Source of the DNA: Dehalococcoidia bacterium
Lineage (GTDB): Bacteria > Chloroflexota > Dehalococcoidia > Tepidiformales > Tepidiformaceae
Assembly: GCA_020850615.1 (NCBI GenBank)
Contig: JADZEI010000091.1
Coordinates: 1-50,024, forward strand
Reading direction: 5' to 3'
Length of the DNA: 50,024 nucleotides
The stretch's first letter is position 1. Each line of letters starts with the position of its first letter. Shown piece after piece: positions 7,682-15,422 of this stretch. A program made the translations under genes and the position numbers. The notes below the pieces were generated by a model. The model saw only the letters and a list, made by a program, of their open reading frames with translations, was not told the origin of the DNA and ran no database searches.

Positions 7682-8029
7682 ATGGGACGCCGCAAAAGCC
7701 GTAAAGCGGAACGCCGCCAGGCCGCGCGCGGCGGCGCGCCCGAGGCGAAGCCCGCAGACCCGCCGCTCTTTCTCGGCCGCACGTACGAACAGCTCTTCGG
7801 CGACGACGCCGGCGACGACTGGGGCGGCCCGCGGTCGCTCTCCCCACTCCCCCGGGCGGCCGCCACCTGCGGGAACTGCCACGAGTTCGTCGAAGACGCG
7901 GAAGGCGGACGCGGCACCTGCCTCCACCCCGGCAGCGGCGTGCTCGCCCCCTGGACCGACACCGAGGCCTGTCCCTTCTTCGAAGGGCGCCGCGTCCGCG
8001 CCATGGACCCGCGCCGCGAACGGTGGTGA
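7682..8029 (+). CDS. Small four-cysteine protein of unknown function
   Basis: 115 residues, cytosolic. A very basic start (MGRRKSRKAERRQAARGG) is followed by an acidic, Trp-containing middle and a Cys cluster: CGNC, then single Cys in GTCLHP and EACPFF. The spacing (CxxC, about 15, C, about 17, C) suggests a zinc or small Fe-S site. I do not recognise the family. It is likely transcribed with its neighbour at 8072 or separately, since both have their own -10 boxes. Third-position G/C bias and a leaderless promoter support it as real. Confidence 0.65.
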   Translation: MGRRKSRKAERRQAARGGAPEAKPADPPLFLGRTYEQLFGDDAGDDWGGPRSLSPLPRAAATCGNCHEFVEDAEGGRGTCLHPGSGVLAPWTDTEACPFFEGRRVRAMDPRRERW

Positions 8030-8057
8030 CTTTCCCTGCCGGCGCGCCTGCCGATGC

Positions 8058-8063
8058 TATGAT
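8058..8063 (+). promoter_or_regulatory. TATGAT -10 box, 8 nt before ATG (leaderless)
   Basis: TATGAT followed by 8 nt and the ATG at 8072; no ribosome site. Confidence 0.55.
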
Positions 8064-8071
8064 CAGCGTCC

Positions 8072-8848
8072 ATGTCCCGAACCGCAGGCCCGGCTGAGTC
8101 CCCCGAAAACGATGCGCCGATCGACGGCGAATACCTGCCCGCGCCCGAAGAGACGGTCCTCCGCATGCGCCAGGCAATCCTCGGCGGCGAGCACTGGTTC
8201 GAGGCGCTGCTCGACGCGGTCGCGCGCTGGCGCCTGCCCGTCGAGCGCATGGGCGACCGCACCTACACCTACCTGGTCGGCGGCGAAGCCTTCGACTGGC
8301 TCCTGCTCGCCGAACGCCTGCTCTCGGCCCTGCCCGATGTCGTCCCCTCGCGCGAATGCGAGGAGCTCCTCTTCCACGGGCGCTGGCCGCTCGAGCTGGA
8401 GGACGACGAGTTCGCCGCCCGCATCGGCCCGGCCAAGCACAGCGCGCACCTGAACTACCTCTACGGCGTGCTCGTGGAAGAAGCGCTCCAGCTCAGCGTC
8501 GAAGAGGAGATCCATAAGGAAAACCGCCACCGCGCCTGGGGCCACGACCCGCGCTCCGACGAGAACATGTACCAGCGTGTCTACGGCAAGACGCGCGAGG
8601 ACCTCCTCGCCCAGTACTACGTCGAAACCGGCCACCTCATCCGCGAAGCCTGCGAGCTCTCCCAGTACCGTGCGCTCACCTACTGGCTGTTCAAGACGCG
8701 CCTGAAGCTGCAGGACAAAGCGCGCGTCGCCAGCGACACTCGCCGGGGGCTCGCGCAGCTCACGCGCATGGAGCTCGCCGTCAGCGAACGGCGGCGCGGC
8801 GCAGTGCTCGGTGAGGCCGACTTCGCCGCCCGCTTCGCCTCTGCCTGA
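8072..8848 (+). CDS. Conserved-looking alpha-helical protein of unknown function
   Basis: 258 residues, soluble, acidic N-terminal half and basic C-terminal end. Predicted mostly helical, with Trp/Tyr-rich stretches (GEHWFEALLDAVARWRLP, YLVGGEAFDWLLLAERLL). No catalytic motif, signal peptide or membrane segment is visible, and I do not recognise a domain. Coding is supported by codon bias through its whole length and a textbook leaderless promoter. Its neighbours are equally unknown, so no pathway can be assigned. Confidence 0.75.
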   Translation: MSRTAGPAESPENDAPIDGEYLPAPEETVLRMRQAILGGEHWFEALLDAVARWRLPVERMGDRTYTYLVGGEAFDWLLLAERLLSALPDVVPSRECEELLFHGRWPLELEDDEFAARIGPAKHSAHLNYLYGVLVEEALQLSVEEEIHKENRHRAWGHDPRSDENMYQRVYGKTREDLLAQYYVETGHLIREACELSQYRALTYWLFKTRLKLQDKARVASDTRRGLAQLTRMELAVSERRRGAVLGEADFAARFASA

Positions 8849-8995
8849 AACCGTCTGTCTACCGGGATTGCAGGGGATCTCCCTAAAGCCGCCGCTCTAC
8901 CCGCCGGATACTGTGAAAGGGTTCCGTTAGGGAAAGCATGCCCGCATAGCGCATACATGCAGCGGGAAGCGTATCGTTGCGTCCGGAGGTCAGAT

Positions 8996-9205
8996 ATGAG
9001 TCGCAGCAAAGGTGTTGAATACGTCGTCCCGGCTGAGTGGCTCCGCGGGGAGGCCGGCGAAGAGCCCGGTCGCGCCGGCGGAGCCGTTGGCCTGAAAGAA
9101 CGCGAGAACATCCACACCCGTTCGCCCTTCCTGCTCCCCGGGGACCCGGAGGGCCGGTACACCAACGCCGAAGGCCCGGGGCTCAGCGACCAGAACCAGC
9201 GCTAG
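8996..9205 (+). CDS. Small polar protein of unknown function
   Basis: 69 residues. The body reads SKGVEYVVPAEWLRGEAG and later HTRSPFLLPGDPEGRYTNAE, with no Cys and no hydrophobic segment. ATG 8996 is chosen for the strong GGAGGT site 6 nt upstream; an upstream ATG at 8957 has none. Bases 8849-8995 hold a gene-free, lower-G+C stretch that should carry its promoter. Function unknown. Confidence 0.6.
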   Translation: MSRSKGVEYVVPAEWLRGEAGEEPGRAGGAVGLKERENIHTRSPFLLPGDPEGRYTNAEGPGLSDQNQR

Positions 9206-9234
9206 CCGCCCCCGCCTTCCTGCTCGAGCGGACC

Positions 9235-9747
9235 CTATGGGACCACGAACGTCGCCGCGTTATCGTTCCAGTGGAAGAGCGTTTCCCATTCCGGACCCGT
9301 CGCGAAGATACCCACCTTGACCACGTACGTGCCCGGGGCGGCGCCCGCCGGTGGTGTCCACGTGACGTTGAACGCCCGCTCCTCCTTCGCATTCAATGAC
9401 GCGCCGTTGAAGTACTGCTGATTGACCCGGGTGCCGGGCGGCCCGTAGACCTCGATGTCCACCACGACCAGGTCCGTCTGCTCCGCGGTCACCCGTGCCG
9501 TGATGTTCGCCTTGCCGCCCGAATAGACGGCCGTCGCGCTCGTCGCGAACTGGTTCTGCCCGACGGGCGAGAGCCCATCGCGCGCGAGCTGCGGCAACCG
9601 CACCTTGAACGGCCGCGCGGTCTGTTGCTGCGCGTCCGCCTGCTTGCTGCCCTGCCAGGCCGGCAGCAGCGCCCCGCCCGCGACGGCAAGCACCGCAAGT
9701 GCGCCGCCAACCGCCAGCCGCACCGTTCGTGAATCTGCGTACTTCAC
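9235..9747 (-). CDS. Secreted beta-sandwich (FN3/CBM-like) domain protein
   Basis: 170 residues. A signal peptide (hydrophobic about 12-30) is followed by one beta-sandwich domain. The C-terminal blocks VDIEVYGPPG, FNVTWTPPAGAAPGTY and TLFHWNDNAATFVV match the accessory domain often attached to secreted glycoside hydrolases of Chloroflexota. Here it stands alone, so it may be a surface or carbohydrate-binding protein. Start is GTG at 9747 with no clear ribosome site. Confidence 0.7.
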   Translation of the reverse strand: MKYADSRTVRLAVGGALAVLAVAGGALLPAWQGSKQADAQQQTARPFKVRLPQLARDGLSPVGQNQFATSATAVYSGGKANITARVTAEQTDLVVVDIEVYGPPGTRVNQQYFNGASLNAKEERAFNVTWTPPAGAAPGTYVVKVGIFATGPEWETLFHWNDNAATFVVP

Positions 9748-9795
9748 ACTGTTACGGTCGGCACGACCGGCCCGCTGGCACAGCGTCGCCGGCTT

Positions 9796-10536
9796 TCAGA
9801 TCCCCTGCGCCAGCTCCGCGAGCCCTTCGTCCATCACGATCCGGCGGTAGGTCTCGGCGTAGTCGAACGGCTGCGATGCGGCCTGCATCCGCGCCATCTC
9901 CGCCCCGAACTGGACCATGTCCTCGCCGAACTGGCTCGGGTGCGCGCGCATCGCCTCCATCTTCAGCTCGATCGTCGGCGTGATGTCGACCCAGAAGTTC
10001 GACTGCGCGCTCGACCCGAGCCAGAGTTGCTTCACGTTGTGCGGCTCCAGGCCGTCCGCCAGCAGCTCCGGGAAGGTCAGCCGGTCGCGCGCGCTGGGGA
10101 ACATCGCGTCGATCGCGGCGTCCCCGGCGGCGCGGTGGTCCGGGTGGTTCGGGTAGACGCCGCCGAAGAACCGCGTCTCCGGGTCGAACGTCATCAGCAC
10201 CTCCGGGCGGTAGCGCCGGAGCAGCCGCGTGATGTCGCGCCGCAGCCCGAGCGTGGGCTCCAGGTAGCCGTCTTCGTAGCCGAGGAAGAGGCACGCCCGG
10301 ACGCCGAGGATCCGCGCCGCCGCGCGCTGCTCCGCCTCCCGGATCTCGGTCAGGCGGCTCGGCGTCATCTCCGGGTCGGCGCTGCCCTTGTCCCCCTTCG
10401 TCACGATCACGTACGTCACGTCGGCGCCCGCCTGCGTCCACTTCGCCACCGTCCCGGCGAAGAGGAACTCGGTGTCATCGGGATGCGCGACGACGCACAT
10501 CGCCGAGGCCGGGACGTATTCGTTTGCCATGGGCAT
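9796..10536 (-). CDS. PIG-L/LmbE family N-acetylglucosamine-type deacetylase
   Basis: 246 residues. The zinc motif AHPDDTE (H18, D20, D21) and the second histidine block HPDH near residue 130 are intact. Family members remove N-acetyl groups from GlcNAc-containing glycoconjugates (MshB, BshB, GPI precursors). The closer substrate is not readable here, and no mycothiol or bacillithiol genes are nearby. The front starts directly at the core fold without a signal peptide, so it acts in the cytosol. ATG 10536 has GGAG 9 nt upstream; ATG 10530 is an alternative. Confidence 0.9.
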   Translation of the reverse strand: MPMANEYVPASAMCVVAHPDDTEFLFAGTVAKWTQAGADVTYVIVTKGDKGSADPEMTPSRLTEIREAEQRAAARILGVRACLFLGYEDGYLEPTLGLRRDITRLLRRYRPEVLMTFDPETRFFGGVYPNHPDHRAAGDAAIDAMFPSARDRLTFPELLADGLEPHNVKQLWLGSSAQSNFWVDITPTIELKMEAMRAHPSQFGEDMVQFGAEMARMQAASQPFDYAETYRRIVMDEGLAELAQGI

Positions 10537-10847
10537 CGCGGGGGACTCCAGGAGGCGGTCTGCCGGCTATTGTGCGGCCCCCGCCACCCCACCCGCCACC
10601 CGCGCCGGGGCCGAAAGACCCTTTGCGGAGGGCCCAAACGGCCCACTCAACGCCCCGCTGCTATGGCCACAATGCGGTATTCGAACGGCCCCCGGCACGC
10701 CCAACCGGGTGCCTGGAGCGCCACGTGCGGCCCCCGGCCCGGCGACACCCCGCCGGGCAGCGCCGTCACGCTGGCGATTGTGTCCTCCCCTTCGCCCGCC
10801 GGGAGAGGGGGTGAGGGCGGAGCGTTAGCAGAATCGAGGCACAGGCA
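10537..10847. other. Gene-free divergent spacer with a CCCTCTCC-type palindrome
   Basis: Divergent promoters should lie here. At 10784-10820 is a degenerate copy of the CCTCTCCC...GGGAGAGGGGGTGAGGG repeat that recurs at 36762 and 45252. Nothing else is recognisable. Confidence 0.5.
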
Positions 10848-11132
10848 GTGGATACACCGAGCTTTGCCCCGCGGCCGGGAGATCTCCTGGTCTCCCGCAC
10901 CGACCGCTTCATCGGGCACGTCATCAGCATCGAACCGCAGTCATTGACCGTGCAGGGCCGCGGCCGCGTCATCCTCGTGCCGCAGGACCGCATCCGGGTC
11001 CAGGTCGGCAGCACCTGGGTGCTCGACTGCGAGCCCGAGTCCATCGAGCTCGCCGTTGGCGGCACATCCATGCCGGCCGCGGCCATCCCCTGCGGCGATC
11101 GGGCACGGGAGATGCCGCAGCTCACGGTCTAG
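10848..11132 (+). CDS. Small protein of unknown function, PRC-barrel-like segment
   Basis: 94 residues from GTG 10848. The centre (GDLLVSRTDRFIGHVISIEP, then VQGRGRVILVPQDRIRV) looks like one small all-beta barrel, similar in pattern to PRC-barrel/DUF2171 proteins that bind partners rather than catalyse. That similarity is by eye only. There is no signal peptide and no clear ribosome site. It runs convergent to the hydrolase at 11178. Confidence 0.5.
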   Translation: MDTPSFAPRPGDLLVSRTDRFIGHVISIEPQSLTVQGRGRVILVPQDRIRVQVGSTWVLDCEPESIELAVGGTSMPAAAIPCGDRAREMPQLTV

Positions 11133-11177
11133 CGCGGCCCGCCCGTTGGTCGCGACCGCCGCCCGCAGTGCCCCGCG

Positions 11178-11999
11178 TCAGGCGGTCGCGGCCTCGGGCT
11201 CCCGCACGCCCGTGCCGAGGAACTCGAGCAGCGCGGCGTTGTACTCCTGCGGGTACTCCACGTAGCCCACGTGGCCGCCCTCCAGCTCGAGCACCTTCGC
11301 ACCGCCGATCTTGCTCGCGAGCTGCTTTGTCAGCCGCGCGGGGAAGAGAAGGTCGTCCTTTGCGGCGATGACCAGCGCCTCCTGCTTGATGCTGCCCAGC
11401 CGGTCGCGCGCGTCGAATTCGATCGCGGCGCGCGCCTGGCGGATGAAGGCGTGGTCCTGCTGCGCGTACGGGTTGCTCGCCGAGCTCAGGACCGCGCGCT
11501 CGTACCGGTCCTCGTCGTCCAGCAGGCCGGGACTATAAAGATAGGGCGACGTGAACCGCACCACCTGTTCGCGGCTCATGTTCGAACGGCGTGCGTCGAT
11601 CCAGGTGCGCACCACCGTGCGCCCATAGCCATCGAGCGCCGCCGCCGACCCGAGCAGGACCAGCTTCTGGACGCGCTTCGGGTGCGCGATCGCCAGTTCC
11701 TGGGCGATGAACCCGCCCATACCCACGCCCAGCACGTGCGCGCTTTCAACGCCCAGCGCGTCGAGCAGCGCGGCCGCGTCCTGGGCCATCGCCGCAATGC
11801 TGTACGGCCGGTCCGGCGCGCTCGAACGGCCCGCGCCGCGGTTGTCGAAGGCGATGACGCGGAAGTGCTTCGCCAGCTCCGGCACCTGGAGCGCCCAGGA
11901 CTGCAGGTCCCCCCCTAGGTCATTGATAAGGAGGAGCGCGTCGCCCTTCCCGGCCTCTTCGTAGTAGGTGGTGATGTCGCGGATGGCTGCGGTCGGCAT
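11178..11999 (-). CDS. Alpha/beta-hydrolase fold protein lacking the nucleophile serine
   Basis: 273 residues of the 3-oxoadipate enol-lactonase/hydrolase-like group: INDLGGD oxyanion loop, FDNRGAGRS, nucleophile elbow, AAKDDLLFP acid region and the histidine in EGGHVGYVE. At the elbow the canonical G-x-S-x-G reads G-V-G-M-G: codon 93 (11721-11723) is GGT where family members have AGT or similar. The catalytic serine is therefore missing by one base, while the rest of the triad region stays intact. It may be a non-catalytic binder, use another mechanism, or be newly inactive. AGGAGCTCCC precedes the ATG. Confidence 0.85.
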   Translation of the reverse strand: MPTAAIRDITTYYEEAGKGDALLLINDLGGDLQSWALQVPELAKHFRVIAFDNRGAGRSSAPDRPYSIAAMAQDAAALLDALGVESAHVLGVGMGGFIAQELAIAHPKRVQKLVLLGSAAALDGYGRTVVRTWIDARRSNMSREQVVRFTSPYLYSPGLLDDEDRYERAVLSSASNPYAQQDHAFIRQARAAIEFDARDRLGSIKQEALVIAAKDDLLFPARLTKQLASKIGGAKVLELEGGHVGYVEYPQEYNAALLEFLGTGVREPEAATA

Positions 12000-12347
12000 G
12001 GGAGCTCCTGGGTAGGCGCGCGGTATCGGGCGCGGCGGCCCGCGCCGATCCTACTCGACGCTCCGCCAACATTCGAACCGGGCAAACCCCGGATGCCGCG
12101 CTCCCTGGCGTCCGCCCGAAAGCCGCGAATTGCCGGTCGCGACAGGCCGTTGTGCGCGTTTCGGGAACGTGAAAATCCGGGATTCCCCCTAACGACAGGG
12201 TTTCGGGACGGTTGCTCCAATGCGGGAAACGGGTGGTATAGTGACCTCCCCCGGCGCACGCGGGGTGCTGTTGCCGGCCGGCAACAGGTGGCGCCGAGGA
12301 GTCCGTGTCGCCCCGTGCCTATCCTGTGAGCACAAGGACGGTCGGGT
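12000..12347 (+). promoter_or_regulatory. Divergent regulatory region upstream of the pseudo-phosphatase gene
   Basis: The stretch holds a TATAGT -10 candidate at about 12237-12242 (TTGCTC at about 12212, long spacer) and, 26 nt later, a perfect palindrome. On the other strand TAGGAT near 12050 could serve the hydrolase. No gene is supported inside. Confidence 0.45.
12268..12287. promoter_or_regulatory. Perfect 20-bp palindrome (operator or leader hairpin)
   Basis: CTGTTGCCGGCCGGCAACAG reads the same on both strands. It lies just downstream of the probable transcription start and 61 nt before the TTG start codon, a place suited to a dimeric repressor or RNA hairpin. Confidence 0.55.
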
Positions 12348-14828
12348 TTGACCGAACCTCTCCAGGTTGGCCAGTTCGCGATTGTCGATCACGAACCGGT
12401 TGACCGCGGTCCCAATGCCGGGGTGTTCCTGGGCAAGGGACCGGCCGACGACCGCGCAGAGTTGTACATCGTGGCTGAGGGCACCACGCCGGCCGGCGAG
12501 GCGTTCGCGGGTCACGTCGTCTCGGGCGCCGGCAACGCCTGGAACACGCTCGATATGAGCCTCACCGGCGCCCTCCGCCGGGTCTTCACCGACGCCGACC
12601 GCTCCCTTCGTGACTGGAACCGCAAGAGCATCGCCCAGCACCGCGTCAGCATCGGCATGAGCTGCTTCGGCCGCCGCGGCGCCCAGGCCGTCGTCGCCCA
12701 GGTTGGCCCCTCGGTCGTCTACCACCGCAGCGGCGACGAAGTGGCGGTCTACCTGCCCGATGAGGCGCACGGCCGCCCGCTCGGCCTTGGCGGCGAACCC
12801 GAGGCGCAGCTCCGCCGCATCGAATTCGCCGCCGGCGACCGCCTTCTCATGCTCTCCACCCCAGCCATCCGCGAGCTCGACGACGAGCTCATCGGCGGCA
12901 TCCTCGGCCTCGAGGAAGACAAGATCCTCGCCGAGCTCTACCACCGCATCCAGCACCTCAAGAACGTCACCGTGGTGCTCGTGACCCGGCGCGGGGCTAG
13001 CACCGCCCGCCGCGAACCGCAGCTCCCCGCAGACGAGCCCGCCGAAGAGGAGTACGTCATCGGCGAGGCCGCGCCCGAGCCGCCCGCCTTCGTCTCCCCG
13101 CGCGCCGAGCAGGTCATCGACAACACGCCGCGCAACTCCTACCAGCCCAGCCTCTTCATCGAAGCGCACGAAGAGGACGGCGTCTCCGCTGCCCGCCGCC
13201 GCCTCGTCGACGTCACCCAGCGCGCGCGCGCCGCTGTCGCCCCCGCCGTTGCGGGCGAGGAGCTCGACGCGATACCCGCGCCGCTCCAGCGCGCCTCCGG
13301 CGACAACACGCTCGCGGCGCTCGCCGCTGAACGCCGCGCCCGGGCCGCACTCGCCGTCGCCGCGGCCGCGGCCGGCCACCGCCGCCACAACGGCGGCAGC
13401 GTGACCACCTTCGACGAGCCCGCCAGCGCCGACGCTCGCCGCCGCCACCAGCGGCGCGACAGCTTCACCCGCGGCCTCGTCCGCGAAGAGCTCCCCGCCG
13501 CGCCCGACCCGCACGTCCTCGATGTCCCGCTCGCCAGCGAAATCGCCGACGACCTCCGCGCCCGCTCGTCCGTGGCCGCGCCCGTCGCCGAGACGATCGC
13601 CGGCGAGAACGCGGCCGCCATCAACACCGGCGGCTCGCTGGTGAAGGTCCGCGGCCAGATGACCGGCCGCTGGAAGGGCGACGGTTCGCTCTCGCGGCGC
13701 CGCCCGACGGCCCACGGCCACAGCGCCCCCACCTGGCTGATCATCGTCGTCGGGCTGGGCATCCTCCTCGCGCTCGTCGGCGCGATCACGGTGCCGGGCC
13801 TGCTCAGCGGCGACGATGCGAACGCCTACGCCGAGCTCATCGACGACGCCCGCTACAAGATCGTGACCGCAGAGGCGAACCCGGACCCGGCCATCCGCCG
13901 GGCCGAGCTCACCGACGCCCAGGCCATGCTCCTGGAGGCGAAGGAAGCGCCCAACGCCGGCCCCGAAGCCGACCAGCTCATCGCCGAAGTCGCCGCCGCC
14001 CTCGCCGGGATGGACGCTGTCCGCACGCCCACCGCGGTCGAAGTCGTCGCCAGCCTCGAACAGTTCGGCGAAAAGCCGGTTACGGCCGCCCGCCTCGCCG
14101 TCGGCGGCGAGTCCGCCTACATCCTCGACAGCAGCTCGAACCAGGTCATCACCGTCGCCATCGCCACCGGCGAACGGAAGGCGGTCTACGGCGAGGACAA
14201 GGAAGCGAAGCGAGCCCGCCCCGTCGCCATCGCCTACCTCGACACCCAGGACCTCGGCCAGCCCCTGCTCCTCGTCGCCGATAGCGGCCGCGCGCTCTGG
14301 GGTATCCAGCCGGACGGCCAGGTCCGCAGCATCGAGTTCGCCGCGCCGTCGAACCTCACGGTCACGGACATCGCCGTCAGCGGGCGCGACCTCTACGTGC
14401 TCGATGCGGCCGCGTCCACCGTCTACCGCTTCGCCCCCGGCGATTCCGGGTTCAACGCCGCACCGCAGAAGGTGCTCGACACGCCGGACCTCGCCGCCGC
14501 CCGCCGCCTCAACGTCGAACAGGAGATCCTCACCGCCGACGCCGACGGCACGATCCGGCGGTTCGCCGGGCAGGTCGTCCTCGCGCTTTCCGAGGCGGGG
14601 ATCAACAAGCGGCTCGTCGCGGCCCAGCTCCCGCAGCCTGTGGGCAAGGGCGGCGACATCGCCGTGCTGGACCCCGCGAACGACCGGATCGTCGTCTTCC
14701 GCAGCGACGGCGCCTTCTCGCACCAGTTCAAGCACAAGGACTTCACCGCCACCACGGCCCTGCGCATGATGCCGGACGGCACCGCCTTCACCTTCAGCGG
14801 CGGCAAGCTCCTCCGCGTCATTTTCTAG
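12348..14828 (+). CDS. Single-pass membrane protein: PP2C-like cytosolic domain plus extracytoplasmic beta-propeller-like domain
   Basis: 826 residues from a TTG start. Residues 1 to about 230 follow the PP2C fold outline: TLDMSLTGALRRVFTDADR, AVVAQVGPSVVYHRSGDEV and GDRLLMLSTPAIRELDDELI, where active enzymes have DGxG and SDGL metal aspartates. Those metal ligands are missing or changed (STPA replaces SDGL), so this half is probably a pseudophosphatase. A disordered Ala/Arg-rich section leads to one membrane segment (about 462-486). A helical stretch follows, then about 250 residues of repeated strands (AVGGESAYILDS, LLLVADSGRALW, VSGRDLYVLDA, ADADGTIRRFAG, IAVLDPANDRIVVF) typical of a propeller. 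A sensor-transducer role is inference. The gene is monocistronic with its own palindromic regulatory site. Confidence 0.75.
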   Translation: MTEPLQVGQFAIVDHEPVDRGPNAGVFLGKGPADDRAELYIVAEGTTPAGEAFAGHVVSGAGNAWNTLDMSLTGALRRVFTDADRSLRDWNRKSIAQHRVSIGMSCFGRRGAQAVVAQVGPSVVYHRSGDEVAVYLPDEAHGRPLGLGGEPEAQLRRIEFAAGDRLLMLSTPAIRELDDELIGGILGLEEDKILAELYHRIQHLKNVTVVLVTRRGASTARREPQLPADEPAEEEYVIGEAAPEPPAFVSPRAEQVIDNTPRNSYQPSLFIEAHEEDGVSAARRRLVDVTQRARAAVAPAVAGEELDAIPAPLQRASGDNTLAALAAERRARAALAVAAAAAGHRRHNGGSVTTFDEPASADARRRHQRRDSFTRGLVREELPAAPDPHVLDVPLASEIADDLRARSSVAAPVAETIAGENAAAINTGGSLVKVRGQMTGRWKGDGSLSRRRPTAHGHSAPTWLIIVVGLGILLALVGAITVPGLLSGDDANAYAELIDDARYKIVTAEANPDPAIRRAELTDAQAMLLEAKEAPNAGPEADQLIAEVAAALAGMDAVRTPTAVEVVASLEQFGEKPVTAARLAVGGESAYILDSSSNQVITVAIATGERKAVYGEDKEAKRARPVAIAYLDTQDLGQPLLLVADSGRALWGIQPDGQVRSIEFAAPSNLTVTDIAVSGRDLYVLDAAASTVYRFAPGDSGFNAAPQKVLDTPDLAAARRLNVEQEILTADADGTIRRFAGQVVLALSEAGINKRLVAAQLPQPVGKGGDIAVLDPANDRIVVFRSDGAFSHQFKHKDFTATTALRMMPDGTAFTFSGGKLLRVIF

Positions 14829-14896
14829 CCGACCTTCGACCCGAAAGGCCCGTCCCGTGCCGCCCGGCCGGGCCTGACGCGCGCCCGCCGCCCGGG

Positions 14897-14902
14897 CATA
14901 CT
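14897..14902 (+). promoter_or_regulatory. CATACT -10 box upstream of ATG 14913
   Basis: CATACT sits 10 nt before ATG 14913. This favours initiation at 14913, which is out of frame with the DUF454 coding frame. Confidence 0.35.
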
Positions 14903-14986
14903 GGATAGACCGATGTCGCTGCGAACCACCGCCGCCACGCCGCACACCCAGCGCCCCGGCCCTCGCGCAGCCGGCTGCTGCGTGCC

Positions 14987-15340
14987 GTGCTCTGGGCTGC
15001 CGGCGGCATATTCGTGGCCCTCGGCACGCTCGGGGTGTTCTTGCCCCTGCTCCCGGGCACGCCGTTCTTCCTCCTGGCCGCGGCCTGCTTCGGGAAGAGC
15101 TCGCCTCGCGCCTACCGCTGGCTCACGACCAACCGCTGGTTCGGCCGCCACCTGGAGCACTACCGCGACGACCGCGGCGCCACCGTCCCGGCGAAGGTGT
15201 TCTCCATCGGCACGCTCTGGCTCGGCATCGGCGGCAGCGCCTACCTCTTCCGCGATACCACCTGGGTGGCGGTCGTCCTCGCGGTCGTCGCCGTCGCCGT
15301 CACGGTCTATCTCGTCCGCCTCCGCACCGTCCACGGCTAA
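14987..15340 (+). CDS. DUF454 (YbaN-like) inner membrane protein, start uncertain
   Basis: 117 residues as drawn from GTG 14987. The DUF454 signature is clear: GTLGVFLPLLPGTPFFLLAAACFGKSS, then HRWL-type YRWLTTNRWFG and membrane segments at both ends. Function of the family is unknown. The start is unsatisfying: coding sequence (SRSRLLRAVLWAAGG) continues upstream of 14987 without an ATG, while the promoter points to ATG 14913 in another frame. A one-base indel near 14960 would join them. Either a true frameshift, a sequence error or a rare start is possible. Confidence 0.75.
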   Translation: MLWAAGGIFVALGTLGVFLPLLPGTPFFLLAAACFGKSSPRAYRWLTTNRWFGRHLEHYRDDRGATVPAKVFSIGTLWLGIGGSAYLFRDTTWVAVVLAVVAVAVTVYLVRLRTVHG

Positions 15341-15422
15341 GGCAGCCCGCCCCGCTTCTTGCCGATGGATCGACTCGCTGCCAGAATCGCCCCACGCGGC
15401 GCTTGCCGCAGAGGAGCAAGAC

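Noticed and set aside
12189-14945. 918-residue reverse-strand open frame, and a similar 929-residue one at 22304-25093
   Set aside because: Both are antisense shadows of single long genes with clear domains.
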